From Acidaminobacter sp. (GTDB taxonomy: Bacteria; Bacillota_A; Clostridia; Peptostreptococcales; Acidaminobacteraceae): a stretch of 64,000 nt of DNA. This document shows, piece after piece, positions 44,644 through 53,460 of this stretch. The stretch's first letter is position 1, and the number at the start of each line of letters is the position of its first letter. The DNA is taken from positions 55,163-119,162 of the forward strand of contig WXFH01000048.1 of the NCBI GenBank assembly GCA_009881125.1, given 5' to 3'. Below the pieces are notes generated by a model, which did no database searches, was not told where the DNA came from, and saw only the letters and a program-made list of their open reading frames with translations. The position numbers and the translations under genes are program-made.

Positions 44644-46578
44644 TCAAGATGCATTCATTAATAACTCCAATTCGTCCATCAGTTCAGACCAGTGAAAGAA
44701 AAAACTTTTGTAGATCTCTTCTGATTCGAAGTCAAAGCCGGCTTCTGCCATAAGCGCCGCTCCGCTTTCAGAGCCGCCGGCCGTCATCAGACGCATCCAG
44801 CTGTCAGCGGCTCCAGGCTGACCGCTTAAGAGGCCGCGGGCCAAAGGCGCCCCCGCTACGATTCCCGTTGCATACTTGTACATATAGAAGTCCCAGTAAA
44901 GATGGGGATAGGACACCCAGTCATAGCCGTCAAGCTCAGTGATTTCATAAGCCGGCCCCATATACTTCGCCGTCAGGCTTCGCCACAGGTCCTTGAGGGA
45001 TTCACCGCTTAAATCCTCGCCGTCCTGCGCCATCCGGTGCGACTCAATTTCGAATTCCGTCGCAAGCATCTGATCAAAATAGGTCGACGACAGGAAGTCC
45101 AAGTAATTCGCCAGTGCCGCAATTTTATCTTCCCTTGTCTCAGCGCGATTAACTCGGTCCTCATGATAGAGTATTTCCGTCACTGAGGCTGCCCATTCAG
45201 AGGCGGCAACATCCGCATAATAAGTGTCAAAAGGCTGGCTCTGGGCGCTGAGGGTCATGTGCACCGCATGACCAAGTTCGTGGGCCAATTCTTCCAGACT
45301 GTCCGAGTTCCCTGTAAAATTCAGGAGCAGGTAAGGATGAGACTCGTAAGCCCCATAGGTATAAGCCCCCTCGTATTTATCCGCCCTGGGATAAAAATCG
45401 ATCCACGCCTCATCAAATGCCCGTTTTACGATGGTTTGCCCGGCGTCCGGCAGCGCAGATAAAACTTGCTGCATGTACCGGCTTGCCTGATCGACGCCGA
45501 TCTCGGCCTCGGCCTCATCCGCCCCCTGGGGCAAGTCCATAAACAAATCCGAAAAACGCATAGGCCCGTTAAGCCCTGACAACGCCGCCCTGAGGGCGAT
45601 CCAGCGGTGATTCAATGCCAGATGCTGCTCCGTTATGGACATAAGCTGCTCAAAAGCTTCAGGCGTAAACTCATCCATGGCCAGATACGCCTCCGAAGCC
45701 TGGGTTTCCCCGTAAGTGAGCGCCAAATAGTTATTAAACCCGACCTTGCCCTCATAAATATCTGCAAAGACTTCTGCCGATGGTTCCTGCAGCGCCACCC
45801 ACCTCCGAAACGCCTTGTAGCGGCGGTCCGCATTGTCGCTGAACAAGTCAGGATCTTCACCAAATTCAACGCCGTAACTATGGCTAAAGCTCTGATAAAT
45901 GCGTTCGTAAGCACCGGAAAGTTCATAAATGGACGGTCCGCTCTCGCTGACCGACGCACCTTGACTGAGCCGCGTCACTTTATTGACCAGAGTGTCCACC
46001 GAAGTTTGAAACGCCTTTGCTTCCGCATTGCCCATATCCGCGTCGCGCATCAGGGTGGCGTAAACTTGAAGACGCTCAGCCGTCCTCATGATCCGGTCCA
46101 GAGACGCCTCATCCGCGGCAGTTTCTCTGCTTAGGATCAGGCTGACCTCGCCTTGAAGTGATGCCAGCACCTCTTCAGCCTCTTCCAGTCCGCTGTAAAC
46201 GGGGGATAAGTCCCATGCGGGCTCAGTGTCTTCCGCGACAAATGCCGCGCCGGGCTGGGTTTTGGCATGAAACCATCGGCTAAAAGCACCACCGGACAAA
46301 ATACCGAACAAAGCCCCCGCCGTCACAGCGAGGACCAGGATCCAGGCGACGCGTTTCAAACGCTTGGCCCGCCTAATTTTAATTTCTTCCAGGTCCTGGG
46401 CGTCATCCAACCCTGCCAGCTCTTCCCCACATTCCCCGTTTTCCAGGGCGCTGAGACCAACTTCTGCAGCTGAGCCTGCAGCTGAGTCTGAACCTGCTTC
46501 TGCGCCTTTCAAAGCCTGACCTTCATTTTCTATCCGCTTGGGATCATCCTCCCGCGACTGTTGTTCATCTCTATTCAC
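44644..46578 (-). CDS. Membrane-anchored M3 family oligoendopeptidase (PepF-like)
   Basis: About 644 residues from a GTG at 46578 with GGGGGATG upstream (frame opens at 46593). The zinc motif is AHELGHAVHM near residue 435 and the catalytic part covers roughly 110-640. Unlike ordinary cytoplasmic PepF, it has an acidic/glutamine-rich N-terminus, a basic KRAKRLKR-like stretch and one membrane segment (about residues 80-103), so the peptidase should lie outside the membrane. Possible role in processing exported peptides. Confidence 0.87.
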   Translation of the reverse strand: MNRDEQQSREDDPKRIENEGQALKGAEAGSDSAAGSAAEVGLSALENGECGEELAGLDDAQDLEEIKIRRAKRLKRVAWILVLAVTAGALFGILSGGAFSRWFHAKTQPGAAFVAEDTEPAWDLSPVYSGLEEAEEVLASLQGEVSLILSRETAADEASLDRIMRTAERLQVYATLMRDADMGNAEAKAFQTSVDTLVNKVTRLSQGASVSESGPSIYELSGAYERIYQSFSHSYGVEFGEDPDLFSDNADRRYKAFRRWVALQEPSAEVFADIYEGKVGFNNYLALTYGETQASEAYLAMDEFTPEAFEQLMSITEQHLALNHRWIALRAALSGLNGPMRFSDLFMDLPQGADEAEAEIGVDQASRYMQQVLSALPDAGQTIVKRAFDEAWIDFYPRADKYEGAYTYGAYESHPYLLLNFTGNSDSLEELAHELGHAVHMTLSAQSQPFDTYYADVAASEWAASVTEILYHEDRVNRAETREDKIAALANYLDFLSSTYFDQMLATEFEIESHRMAQDGEDLSGESLKDLWRSLTAKYMGPAYEITELDGYDWVSYPHLYWDFYMYKYATGIVAGAPLARGLLSGQPGAADSWMRLMTAGGSESGAALMAEAGFDFESEEIYKSFFFHWSELMDELELLMNAS

Positions 46579-46593
46579 CGGACATCCCCCCAT

Positions 46594-46877
46594 TCTCTGT
46601 CATTCTAATACCCGGTTGTCCCCTGCGTCAACCGAATAAAGCAGTCATTCAATTTGGCCGAAATTTCTCGTAAAGCAGCTTGAACACCCGAAGGTTCATA
46701 TACCAAAACCTCAGCTTAATCGCTGTCAAAAAAAACATACGGCCCGCAAAAAAATTCGCTGCGGGCCAAAAGGGTTGGGAGTGAAGATTGTCAAGTAAAG
46801 GGGGATTCATTTGACACTTCCATGATACCCATTCACTGTTAAGGTTTTGTTTAAAAATCCTTAAATTTTCATTAAAG
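46594..46877. other. Intergenic stretch between pepF-like gene and speA terminator
   Basis: No coding frame is seen. It holds a second strong minus-strand terminator at 46728-46767, which does not belong to speA, and A+T-rich DNA between the two terminators. Confidence 0.5.
46728..46767 (-). terminator. Orphan intrinsic terminator
   Basis: Stem GGCCCGCA/TGCGGGCC with an A+T loop, followed on the minus strand by GTATG and eight T residues. No gene ends near it. Confidence 0.85.
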
Positions 46878-46940
46878 AAAAAAGAGGAAGACGGTGCCGT
46901 TCGGGCATCAATACCTCGCTCCCGTTCCGCGCGTCTTCCC
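46878..46940 (-). terminator. Terminator of speE-speB-speA
   Basis: GGAAGACG/CGTCTTCC outer stem and GAACGGG/CCCGAAC-like inner pairing; on the minus strand it ends in TCTTTTTTC. Related in sequence to the hairpin at 31474. Confidence 0.88.
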
Positions 46941-46956
46941 CTAGTCTCCTGTTTTG

Positions 46957-48402
46957 CTACAAAATCACGCGGATATGTTCAATCGTATCGTCCGCAAGGT
47001 CGGTCAGCAACGTGTTCTGACCTTTTAAAAATTCAATGTAATCGATCATTTCCGAGGTGATCAGCTCTCCCGGCGTCACAATAGGTATACCCGGAGGGTA
47101 AGCCATCAGAGACTCCCCGCTGATTTTGCCAACCGCGTCGCGCAGTTTGACAGAAACTTTCTGGCTGTAGAAAGCGTCGCGAGGCGTCAGGACTGTCTGA
47201 GGCACCGTCATGGGGATGTTGACAAAGCTGAGGGGATTGCCGGTGTAGAAACGGCTGCTCAGATCCCTGAGGGCATCCACGACAGCATCGACATGGTCCT
47301 GGGTGTCGCCAAGGCTCATAATGCCTAGAATATTATTGGCATCTCCGAGCTCCATTTGAATATTGTACTCATCTCTCAAGAGATCATAGACTTCGAAGCC
47401 TGTCAGGCCGAGCCCGGTCACCTTGACCGTGAGCTTTGTATCGTCAAAATTAAACACGCCCGGCGTTCCAATCAACTCTGAACCAAAAGCATAGCAGCCA
47501 TTGATCTCATTGATGCGGCGCTTGGCATCCCTCGCCATGTCGAGCACGCTGCCAAGAATAGTCGGACCATTCAGCACCAGGTTGCGGCGGGCCATGTCCA
47601 GGCTTGTCATCAGCAGATAGGACGCGCTGGTGGTCTGTGTCAGGTTGATCATGGTGCGGACCGTTTGGCGATCGATCCGGCCTTCGTTAATCAGCAGCGC
47701 AGAGCTCTGAGTCAATGACCCGCCCGTTTTGTGAACGCTGATAGCCGCAAGGTCCGCGCCCAAACTCGCCGCAGACGCCGGCAAGTCCTGATGGAAGTGA
47801 AAGTGCGCACCGTGGGCTTCGTCCACCACTACCATTTTGCCAAGTCCGTGGGCATATTCAATGATGGCTTTCAGCTCAGAGGCAGCTCCAAAGTAAGTGG
47901 GATTGATGACGAAGACGCCTTTGGCATCAGGATGGCGTTCAAAGCCCTCCTGAACCGCTTTCAGGGTAACACCCATGGCAATCCCCAGCTCGACGTTGAT
48001 CTCCGGCTGTATGAAGGCTGGGACAGCCCCAGTCAGTATGATCGCATTGATCGCAGACTTATGCGCGTTTCGCGGAAGCAGGAACTTCTCCCCGGGCTTG
48101 CACATGCTCATGACCATAGCCTGAACCGCGGAACTGGTGCCATTTACCATAAAAAAACCATAGTCGACGCCGTAGGCGTCCGCGAGAAGCTCTTCAGCAT
48201 CCCGGATCACCCCGGAAGGATGGGATAGGTTGTCGAGGCACTTCATGGAATTGACGTCGAGCTGAAGGACTTTTTCCCCAAAATACTCACCAAACGCCTG
48301 GAGCCCGCGACCGTGTTTGTGTCCCGGCACGTCAAACGGAATGACCTGCCTTTCATGATAATCTTTCAGAGCCTCAAACAGCGGCACTGCATGATGGTTC
48401 AT
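46957..48402 (-). CDS. speA: Orn/Lys/Arg decarboxylase, probably arginine decarboxylase
   Basis: 481 residues from ATG 48402 (AAGGAG eight bases upstream). Fold-type I PLP enzyme of the short Bacillus SpeA type: FDVPGHKHGRGL near the start, FMVNGTSSAVQAMV, VVDEAHGAHFHFH, and the PLP lysine in SVHKTGGSLTQSSALL. Substrate is inferred as arginine because agmatinase and spermidine synthase genes lie upstream in the same operon. Product agmatine feeds SpeB. Confidence 0.9.
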   Translation of the reverse strand: MNHHAVPLFEALKDYHERQVIPFDVPGHKHGRGLQAFGEYFGEKVLQLDVNSMKCLDNLSHPSGVIRDAEELLADAYGVDYGFFMVNGTSSAVQAMVMSMCKPGEKFLLPRNAHKSAINAIILTGAVPAFIQPEINVELGIAMGVTLKAVQEGFERHPDAKGVFVINPTYFGAASELKAIIEYAHGLGKMVVVDEAHGAHFHFHQDLPASAASLGADLAAISVHKTGGSLTQSSALLINEGRIDRQTVRTMINLTQTTSASYLLMTSLDMARRNLVLNGPTILGSVLDMARDAKRRINEINGCYAFGSELIGTPGVFNFDDTKLTVKVTGLGLTGFEVYDLLRDEYNIQMELGDANNILGIMSLGDTQDHVDAVVDALRDLSSRFYTGNPLSFVNIPMTVPQTVLTPRDAFYSQKVSVKLRDAVGKISGESLMAYPPGIPIVTPGELITSEMIDYIEFLKGQNTLLTDLADDTIEHIRVIL

Positions 48403-48415
48403 CTGCTCCACTCCT

Positions 48416-49249
48416 TTACAACATTAATAGCGCCATTTCGCGGACCAGCTTGCACGCCACAGCTGTGGATACACCACTGTGATCATAGTGAGGCGCCAGC
48501 TCAACCGCGTCAGCCGCGACAATATTCAATCCCTTCATGGCCTTCAGCGCCTCGATCAGCGCGTTGAACGACAGGCCGCCCGGCTCAGGTGTGCCTGTAC
48601 CGGAAAATATCGAAGGATCCAAAACGTCTAAATCAATGGTTAAATAAACCGGACGCCGGCCAATGCGCTTCACCATCTCCGGAAGTGTGTCCGCTGTAAA
48701 TTTTTCAAGATAAGTATGGGATTTCGCCCATTCAAATTCCGCTTTCAATCCCGAACGAATGCCGAACTGATAGATCGAAGCATCCCCTACGTGATCCCAG
48801 ATTCGCTTGATAACCGAAGCGTGAGACAGCTTCTCGCCCATGTAGTCTTCCCTTAAATCCGTATGGGCATCCAAATGGATGATCGCCAGGTCGGGATATT
48901 TCTCATAAACGGCTTTAAAAACAGGATAAGTGACCAAGTGCTCTCCGCCGATGGAAAAGATCTTTTTCCCTTCCTGCGCGATTGGCCGCACAAAACTTTC
49001 AATGGTCTCCATCACACGGGCGGCGTTGCCGAAGGGCAGCTCAATATCACCCAGATCGCACAGCTTGTAATCTTCAAGATCCTGATCAAAATAAGGACTG
49101 TAGGTTTCTATGCCAAAGGAATCCTGACGAACCGCCGGCGGACCAAACCGCGTTCCGGGACGAAAAGAGGTCGTGCCGTCATAGGGTATTCCGAACAATA
49201 CCAACTCGGCTTCTTCAAAAGCTGATTCGAATGCAATAAACTTATCCAT
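48416..49249 (-). CDS. speB: Agmatinase
   Basis: 277 residues of the ureohydrolase family. Hydrolyses agmatine to putrescine and urea. Mn ligands are in GGEHLVTYPVF, IHLDAHTDLRED and YLTIDLDVLDPSIFSGTGTP. Lies 4 bases after speE and 14 bases before speA. Close match to Firmicute SpeB in length. Confidence 0.93.
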   Translation of the reverse strand: MDKFIAFESAFEEAELVLFGIPYDGTTSFRPGTRFGPPAVRQDSFGIETYSPYFDQDLEDYKLCDLGDIELPFGNAARVMETIESFVRPIAQEGKKIFSIGGEHLVTYPVFKAVYEKYPDLAIIHLDAHTDLREDYMGEKLSHASVIKRIWDHVGDASIYQFGIRSGLKAEFEWAKSHTYLEKFTADTLPEMVKRIGRRPVYLTIDLDVLDPSIFSGTGTPEPGGLSFNALIEALKAMKGLNIVAADAVELAPHYDHSGVSTAVACKLVREMALLML

Positions 49250-49252
49250 CTC

Positions 49253-50098
49253 TTACTCCTCTAAAAGTTTTTTAACGTAAGTCGGCAGCATAAACGCGCC
49301 TGCATGCAGTTCTGTATTGTAGTAATGCATGTCCAGATTTAGCGCTTCAAATCTGTCCGGCTTCATATCCAGCACCGGATCCAGACCTTTTGAAGAAAAT
49401 CCGAAAGACCAGAGCGACGAAGGATAGATGCCGATGTAAAACGTATAGACTCTGGAAAGTTCAAAAATTTCCCGGGTCTTTTCTGCAGCTTTCATCATGT
49501 TTTGCCGGTAGATTTCATAAAAAGGACTTTCGTTTTGATTGATCAGGATGCCGTGCTCTGTGAGCGCTTTATAACAATCGGCATAAAAAGCCTTTGTAAA
49601 AAGACCCTCTCCCGGACCAATGGGATCTGTGGAGTCGACCAATATAAGGTCATAGGCCGCTTCCTTTTCCTTCACGAATTCAATGCCATCTCTAAAGTAT
49701 AAAGTGACGCGAGGGTCGTCCAGCGCGCAGGACATGGTCGGCAAATACTTTCTTGAAACCTCAACGACAAGCTGGTCAATTTCAACCATATCTATTTTTT
49801 CGATAGTTTTATAGCGGGTAAGCTCCCGTACGGTACCGCCGTCACCGCCGCCTATGACCAAAACCCGTTTTGCGTCCGGAAATACAGTCATAGGCACATG
49901 AACCATCATTTCATGGTAAGTATGCTCCTCTTTTTCGCTGCACATGATCAAACCGTCCAGCAGCAGCGTCTTTCCAAATTCGACAGTGTCGATGACATCC
50001 ACTTTCTGATGTTCACTCTCTCCTGAAAATAAATGTGCCTGGACTTTAAGGCTGAACCTGACGTTAGGCGTATGTTCCTCAGTAAACCAAAGTTCCAT
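49253..50098 (-). CDS. speE: Spermidine synthase
   Basis: 281 residues. Transfers aminopropyl from decarboxylated SAM to putrescine. The nucleotide-binding motif VLVIGGGDGGTVRELTRY is near residue 80, and ILVDSTDPIGPGEGLF carries the catalytic aspartates. N-terminal beta domain LWFTEEHTPNVRFS. AAGGAGG is close before the ATG. First gene of speE-speB-speA. No SAM decarboxylase (speD) is seen in the window. Confidence 0.94.
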   Translation of the reverse strand: MELWFTEEHTPNVRFSLKVQAHLFSGESEHQKVDVIDTVEFGKTLLLDGLIMCSEKEEHTYHEMMVHVPMTVFPDAKRVLVIGGGDGGTVRELTRYKTIEKIDMVEIDQLVVEVSRKYLPTMSCALDDPRVTLYFRDGIEFVKEKEAAYDLILVDSTDPIGPGEGLFTKAFYADCYKALTEHGILINQNESPFYEIYRQNMMKAAEKTREIFELSRVYTFYIGIYPSSLWSFGFSSKGLDPVLDMKPDRFEALNLDMHYYNTELHAGAFMLPTYVKKLLEE

Positions 50099-50338
50099 GG
50101 AGAACCTCCTTGTGGGATGCCATTTGGTTGAATGTTGCCTGATTTTTTCTTCTATAAGTAATTACCCACAGCCTGACGTTTTAAAAGGACTGTCGGCCGA
50201 CGGAGGTGATTTATTGAAAAAAGAGTGTTTTTAAAAATATTTCTAGAAATAACGGCATAAAAAATGAGCTTTTTCAAGCATTTTGAGATTTCCTCAAAAT
50301 TGCCAAGCCCTTTAGAACGCGAAGTTCTTATCGATTTG

Positions 50339-50425
50339 TTTAGTATGAGTAAACTTCAAAGCAACGTTTACTAGGTCAATTCGTTTTGATTAGAACTATT
50401 AACCTTATAGTTTACTAATACTAAA
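50339..50425. promoter_or_regulatory. Operator-like inverted repeats at the speE promoter
   Basis: TTTAGTATGAGTAAACT (50339-50355) and AGTTTACTAATACTAAA (50409-50425) are inverted copies matching at 16 of 17 positions. A third GTTTACT lies at 50366-50372. The right copy covers the expected start of transcription. Confidence 0.6.
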
Positions 50426-50451
50426 TATACACAACGTGCACCGTATGTCAA
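50424..50451 (-). promoter_or_regulatory. Promoter of speE-speB-speA
   Basis: On the minus strand TTGACA (50451-50446), 16-base spacer, TATATT (50429-50424). Gives a leader of about 320 bases. Confidence 0.75.
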
Positions 50452-50726
50452 CGGCTTTTTAGAAATGAAATACCCATTTTTTTACACCAATTACAGCGTT
50501 TGATGCGACGAATGACTTTTTAAGCCTTCTGCAGGGCAAGAAATTTCCAATGGATTTCACAAAAAAATCATAAAAAAAATACATTCAATCCACGCTCCCA
50601 AGCGGTTTTGACCCATCCTTCCGACCACTTCTCAGAAAGGAAGAACTAACCGGATTTCTTTATACTTTAACAGCCGGTATCGGAGCGCTGATCAATCCTA
50701 TGATCCGGGCCTTGAGACGCAGTTTA

Positions 50727-50782
50727 GAAAAAAGAAAGCCGGCACCCGGCAAGTCTGAATCCGACTTCCGGCGCGCCAGCTT
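50727..50782 (-). terminator. Terminator of the GNAT gene
   Basis: AGCYGGC..CCGG.AGTC arm pairs with GACT..CCGG..GCCGGCT; a T-rich tail (TTTCTTTTTT) follows on the minus strand. Confidence 0.85.
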
Positions 50783-50809
50783 CCTATTCAAATTCAGCAA
50801 AGACAGTCA

Positions 50810-51580
50810 CTAAGTTAATGAAAAGCCTTCGTTAGGCAGAATTAAACTGCAGCTGTTGTTTTCCGCATAGACAATTTTTTGATCTGTTTTATCCACCTCA
50901 TGACCAATATAACCGCCATTAAGAGCTTTTACCTGTGAATGGAAATCCGTCAGACTTAAGGTGATAAGCTTGCTGTATTCAGCACATACTTCTTCCTGCA
51001 GGTCCCTGTGAAGTATGAATCTCCATTTGCCATCACTGTTATCAGGCATTTGGCCGTACTTCTTCTTTAAACCTTTGACTTTCAGCTCTGCCGACATAAC
51101 GTTGGCAAGGCTGAAAACATTTTTTGGAGAAACCGTTGAAAACACGTGATAGTAGCCCTTTTCTTTTATGAGATCAACCGCAAAATCAAGTGTCATTTTT
51201 TGAAGCTTATTACCTCTGAAGTCCGGATGAACGACAGTGGTTTCCAAATTGGCAGAATGCAGCAACACTTCAGGCGGCATCCCGAGATCAAGCCCAAGAT
51301 TCTTCTCAGTTAATCCCGGGAAGCTGACATACCGATAGGAGATCAATTCATTGTCGACGTAGACACCGAGAACGAATCCGCCTTGCTTCATATCCTTGAG
51401 GTAGTCTTCTTTGGTATCTGTAGCGAAAATGTCCTTATCACGAAGATTCGAGTAGATTAGATCCTGAAGCTTCATGACGTCGTCCAGTTTCGAGTCATCC
51501 AGCATCAGTATTTGATATTCCTTTTCCTTTTTCTGTCCCTCTGCTCTTGAAACGAGCTTTCCGAAATCGATCAACTTCAC
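50810..51580 (-). CDS. GNAT family N-acetyltransferase
   Basis: About 256 residues; the frame opens at 51592, but a GTG at 51580 has AAGGA at a usable distance. The acetyl-CoA-binding region is ETTVVHPDFRGNKLQKMTLDFA (given here as motif residues around 115-135), with HPDFRGNKLQ as the Q/RxxGxG/A-like loop. GGFVLGVYVDNELISYRY precedes it. The substrate is unknown; the C-terminal 80 residues have no match I recognise. Preceded by an attenuator-like leader. Confidence 0.78.
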   Translation of the reverse strand: MKLIDFGKLVSRAEGQKKEKEYQILMLDDSKLDDVMKLQDLIYSNLRDKDIFATDTKEDYLKDMKQGGFVLGVYVDNELISYRYVSFPGLTEKNLGLDLGMPPEVLLHSANLETTVVHPDFRGNKLQKMTLDFAVDLIKEKGYYHVFSTVSPKNVFSLANVMSAELKVKGLKKKYGQMPDNSDGKWRFILHRDLQEEVCAEYSKLITLSLTDFHSQVKALNGGYIGHEVDKTDQKIVYAENNSCSLILPNEGFSLT

Positions 51581-51647
51581 GATTGTCACCATCCTTTATT
51601 GGTTTGAAAATCAAATTTAAGTTTTAGTGTTAATTACCCCTAAGATG

Positions 51648-51706
51648 AAAAAAACAGCCATAGGATGCGTCGTCAGCGAGAGTTAGCGAGAGCCGCATTA
51701 GGGCCG
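51648..51706 (-). terminator. Attenuator-like hairpin in the GNAT leader
   Basis: ATGCG/CGCAT plus GCC/GGC stem whose loop holds a tandem AGCGAGAG repeat (plus strand); followed on the minus strand by seven T residues, still upstream of the gene. Confidence 0.6.
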
Positions 51707-51722
51707 GAGTTAGGTTAACTGG

Positions 51723-51752
51723 ATCTTATCACGGATTCATTTCTGTTGTCAA
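51723..51752 (-). promoter_or_regulatory. Promoter of the GNAT leader
   Basis: Minus-strand TTGACA (51752-51747), 18-base spacer, TAAGAT (51728-51723). Confidence 0.65.
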
Positions 51753-52035
51753 TATTCAGTCATTCGCATTTTTTGATTCATGTTTGTAATTTCTTTGTTT
51801 CTATTTACTCCTAAAAACCGCTGCATTCCCCAAGGCTACTGCATTTGAATTTCTTATACCCACATTGAAACGAGTCTTAAACACCTTTATTTTGGCCAAA
51901 TATTAAATTTTCCTTAAGTGATTATTGGACACACCATAAGTTTTAACAATACTCGAAATCATTTTGTAACTTATAGCGTTTGAACCAAAGTGAATAACAT
52001 CTTGCATTTTTGCTTTTTTTAGACACTCAAAATGA

Positions 52036-52080
52036 AAAACAAAAAGTGCAAAGTTGCATTTTTATGCGACCTTGCACTTT
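52036..52080 (-). terminator. Terminator of the OYE-ccdA-tlpA operon
   Basis: AAAGTGCAA/TTGCACTTT and GCAT/ATGC pair; a T-rich tail follows on the minus strand. Confidence 0.88.
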
Positions 52081-52097
52081 CGTTTTTGATTTACACC

Positions 52098-52706
52098 CTA
52101 TTTTATAGCCTCATATTGCTCTTTGACATAATTAAGGGATTGCTCCATGGTGTCATAGGTCATCATGCCGGCTACATAGCCAATAACCCTCTGGTCAGGC
52201 GTCACAAAGTAAGAGGACGGCATGCCCGTCACATTGTACATTCCTGCTACTTCACCTTTTTTGTCCAGTACCGTCAGCATAGAAAGATTCTTCTTGTCCA
52301 GATATGCTTTTATTTCTTTTTCATTCTCCTGCACATTTACAAGCAAGACAACGAGATCGTCACCATACTTGTCCTGCAGTGCCTGAAGGTCAGGCATCTC
52401 CTGATCGCAATAAGTACACCAGGTCGCCCAGAAATTTATCAAAATAAATTTTCCTTCAAAGTCGGCTATAGACACCATGTTCCCATCCAAATCGGGAAGC
52501 TCGAACGGGATCACTTTATTATACGGAACTTCAGCCGATTCTGAAGGTTCAGCCGGCCCTGCCTGACCATCACCTTGAAGTGACTCCGGAGTCTCTGCCG
52601 GTGCTTCCTGAGGTGCACAGCCGGCAGATGCGAGAACCAGAACTAATATCATGCTCAGAACCACTAGTAAGCCCGGCCGCCTCAAATTTTTCAATTTAAT
52701 AGTCAC
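52098..52706 (-). CDS. TlpA/ResA-like thiol-disulfide lipoprotein
   Basis: 202 residues from a GTG at 52706 (GAGGAGG upstream). Signal peptide with lipobox LASAGC (cysteine 30), a proline/glutamate linker, then a thioredoxin fold with WATWCTYCDQEMPDL and the cis-proline loop VTGMPSSYFV. Should be anchored outside the membrane and reduce disulfides using electrons from CcdA, whose gene lies just upstream. Confidence 0.93.
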   Translation of the reverse strand: MTIKLKNLRRPGLLVVLSMILVLVLASAGCAPQEAPAETPESLQGDGQAGPAEPSESAEVPYNKVIPFELPDLDGNMVSIADFEGKFILINFWATWCTYCDQEMPDLQALQDKYGDDLVVLLVNVQENEKEIKAYLDKKNLSMLTVLDKKGEVAGMYNVTGMPSSYFVTPDQRVIGYVAGMMTYDTMEQSLNYVKEQYEAIK

Positions 52707-52747
52707 AATACTTCCTCCTCGTTTACATGCCGTTTAATTCTATTTGA

Positions 52748-53449
52748 CTAAACCAACAGGCCGCCAATTTTGACAACGTAGCCCGTCGCGACCAAAATTC
52801 CAAAGAGTATTAATATGAAGCCCGCGATCTTCGTAATTCTTTCAGCACCTCTTTCAAACTTCGATATCCATGCACTGATTTCAGTAAGAAATATGGCAGA
52901 AACCAGAAACGGAATCGCCATGCCAAGGGAATAAACCAGGAGAAGCATAAATCCCTTCGCAACCGTACCGCTTGCGCCGGCGTACAGTAATATTGAAGCC
53001 AGGACAGGCCCAAAGCAGGGCGTCCAACCGGCTGCAAAGGCCAACCCAAGAACGAATGCCCCCGAGTAGGAATTCTCCTTTGCACGCGTCCTGAACCTGC
53101 TGACTTTGGCCAGTCCGGAGAATTTTAGGATTCCAACGAGATTCAGTCCAAAAAGTATAATGATCATACCGCTGATTCTCTGAATCCACACGCGGTTTCT
53201 GGCAAAAAAGGTTCCCAGAAAGCTGGCACCGGTACCCATGATCAAAAAAATCACTGTAAATCCCGCCACGAAAACCAGTGTTTTTAGAAAAGCGTGACGG
53301 CGTGTCACCTGATTTCCGCCGTCGAGCTGGCTGCCGGTTATATACATCAGATAAGCCGGAATCATTGGAATGATACACGGTGAAAAGAAGGAAAGAAGAC
53401 CCGCTATAAACGCCACACCATAGGACACATCCTGAGCCAGATTAATCAC
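52748..53449 (-). CDS. ccdA: CcdA/DsbD-type transmembrane electron carrier
   Basis: 233 residues, six membrane segments. Conserved cysteines lie in FFSPCIIPMIPAYL (segment 1) and GWTPCFGPVLASIL (segment 4), the redox pair that carries electrons from cytoplasmic thioredoxin outward. GTG start at 53449 with AGGAGGTG upstream. Partner of the TlpA lipoprotein. It follows the OYE gene by 11 bases. Confidence 0.93.
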   Translation of the reverse strand: MINLAQDVSYGVAFIAGLLSFFSPCIIPMIPAYLMYITGSQLDGGNQVTRRHAFLKTLVFVAGFTVIFLIMGTGASFLGTFFARNRVWIQRISGMIIILFGLNLVGILKFSGLAKVSRFRTRAKENSYSGAFVLGLAFAAGWTPCFGPVLASILLYAGASGTVAKGFMLLLVYSLGMAIPFLVSAIFLTEISAWISKFERGAERITKIAGFILILFGILVATGYVVKIGGLLV

Positions 53450-53460
53450 GCCCGCACCTC

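Larger units (their letters stand above)
50099..50726. other. Long leader and upstream region of speEBA
   Basis: No coding frame. Holds the speE promoter at 50424-50451, three GTTTACT sites (50348-50416), small hairpins at 50314-50328 and 50280-50300, and a short GCTT/AAGC hairpin with a T run at 50256-50279. The rest, 50452-50726, is A+T-rich with nothing recognised. Confidence 0.55.
51581..52035. other. Upstream region of the GNAT gene
   Basis: No gene seen. Holds a promoter and a terminator-like leader for the GNAT gene (51648-51752). The part from 51753 to 52035 is A+T-rich with nothing recognised. Confidence 0.5.

Noticed and set aside
51640..51720. T-box leader for the GNAT gene
   Set aside because: No AGGGTGGNACCGCG-like T-box sequence or specifier-loop pattern is present.
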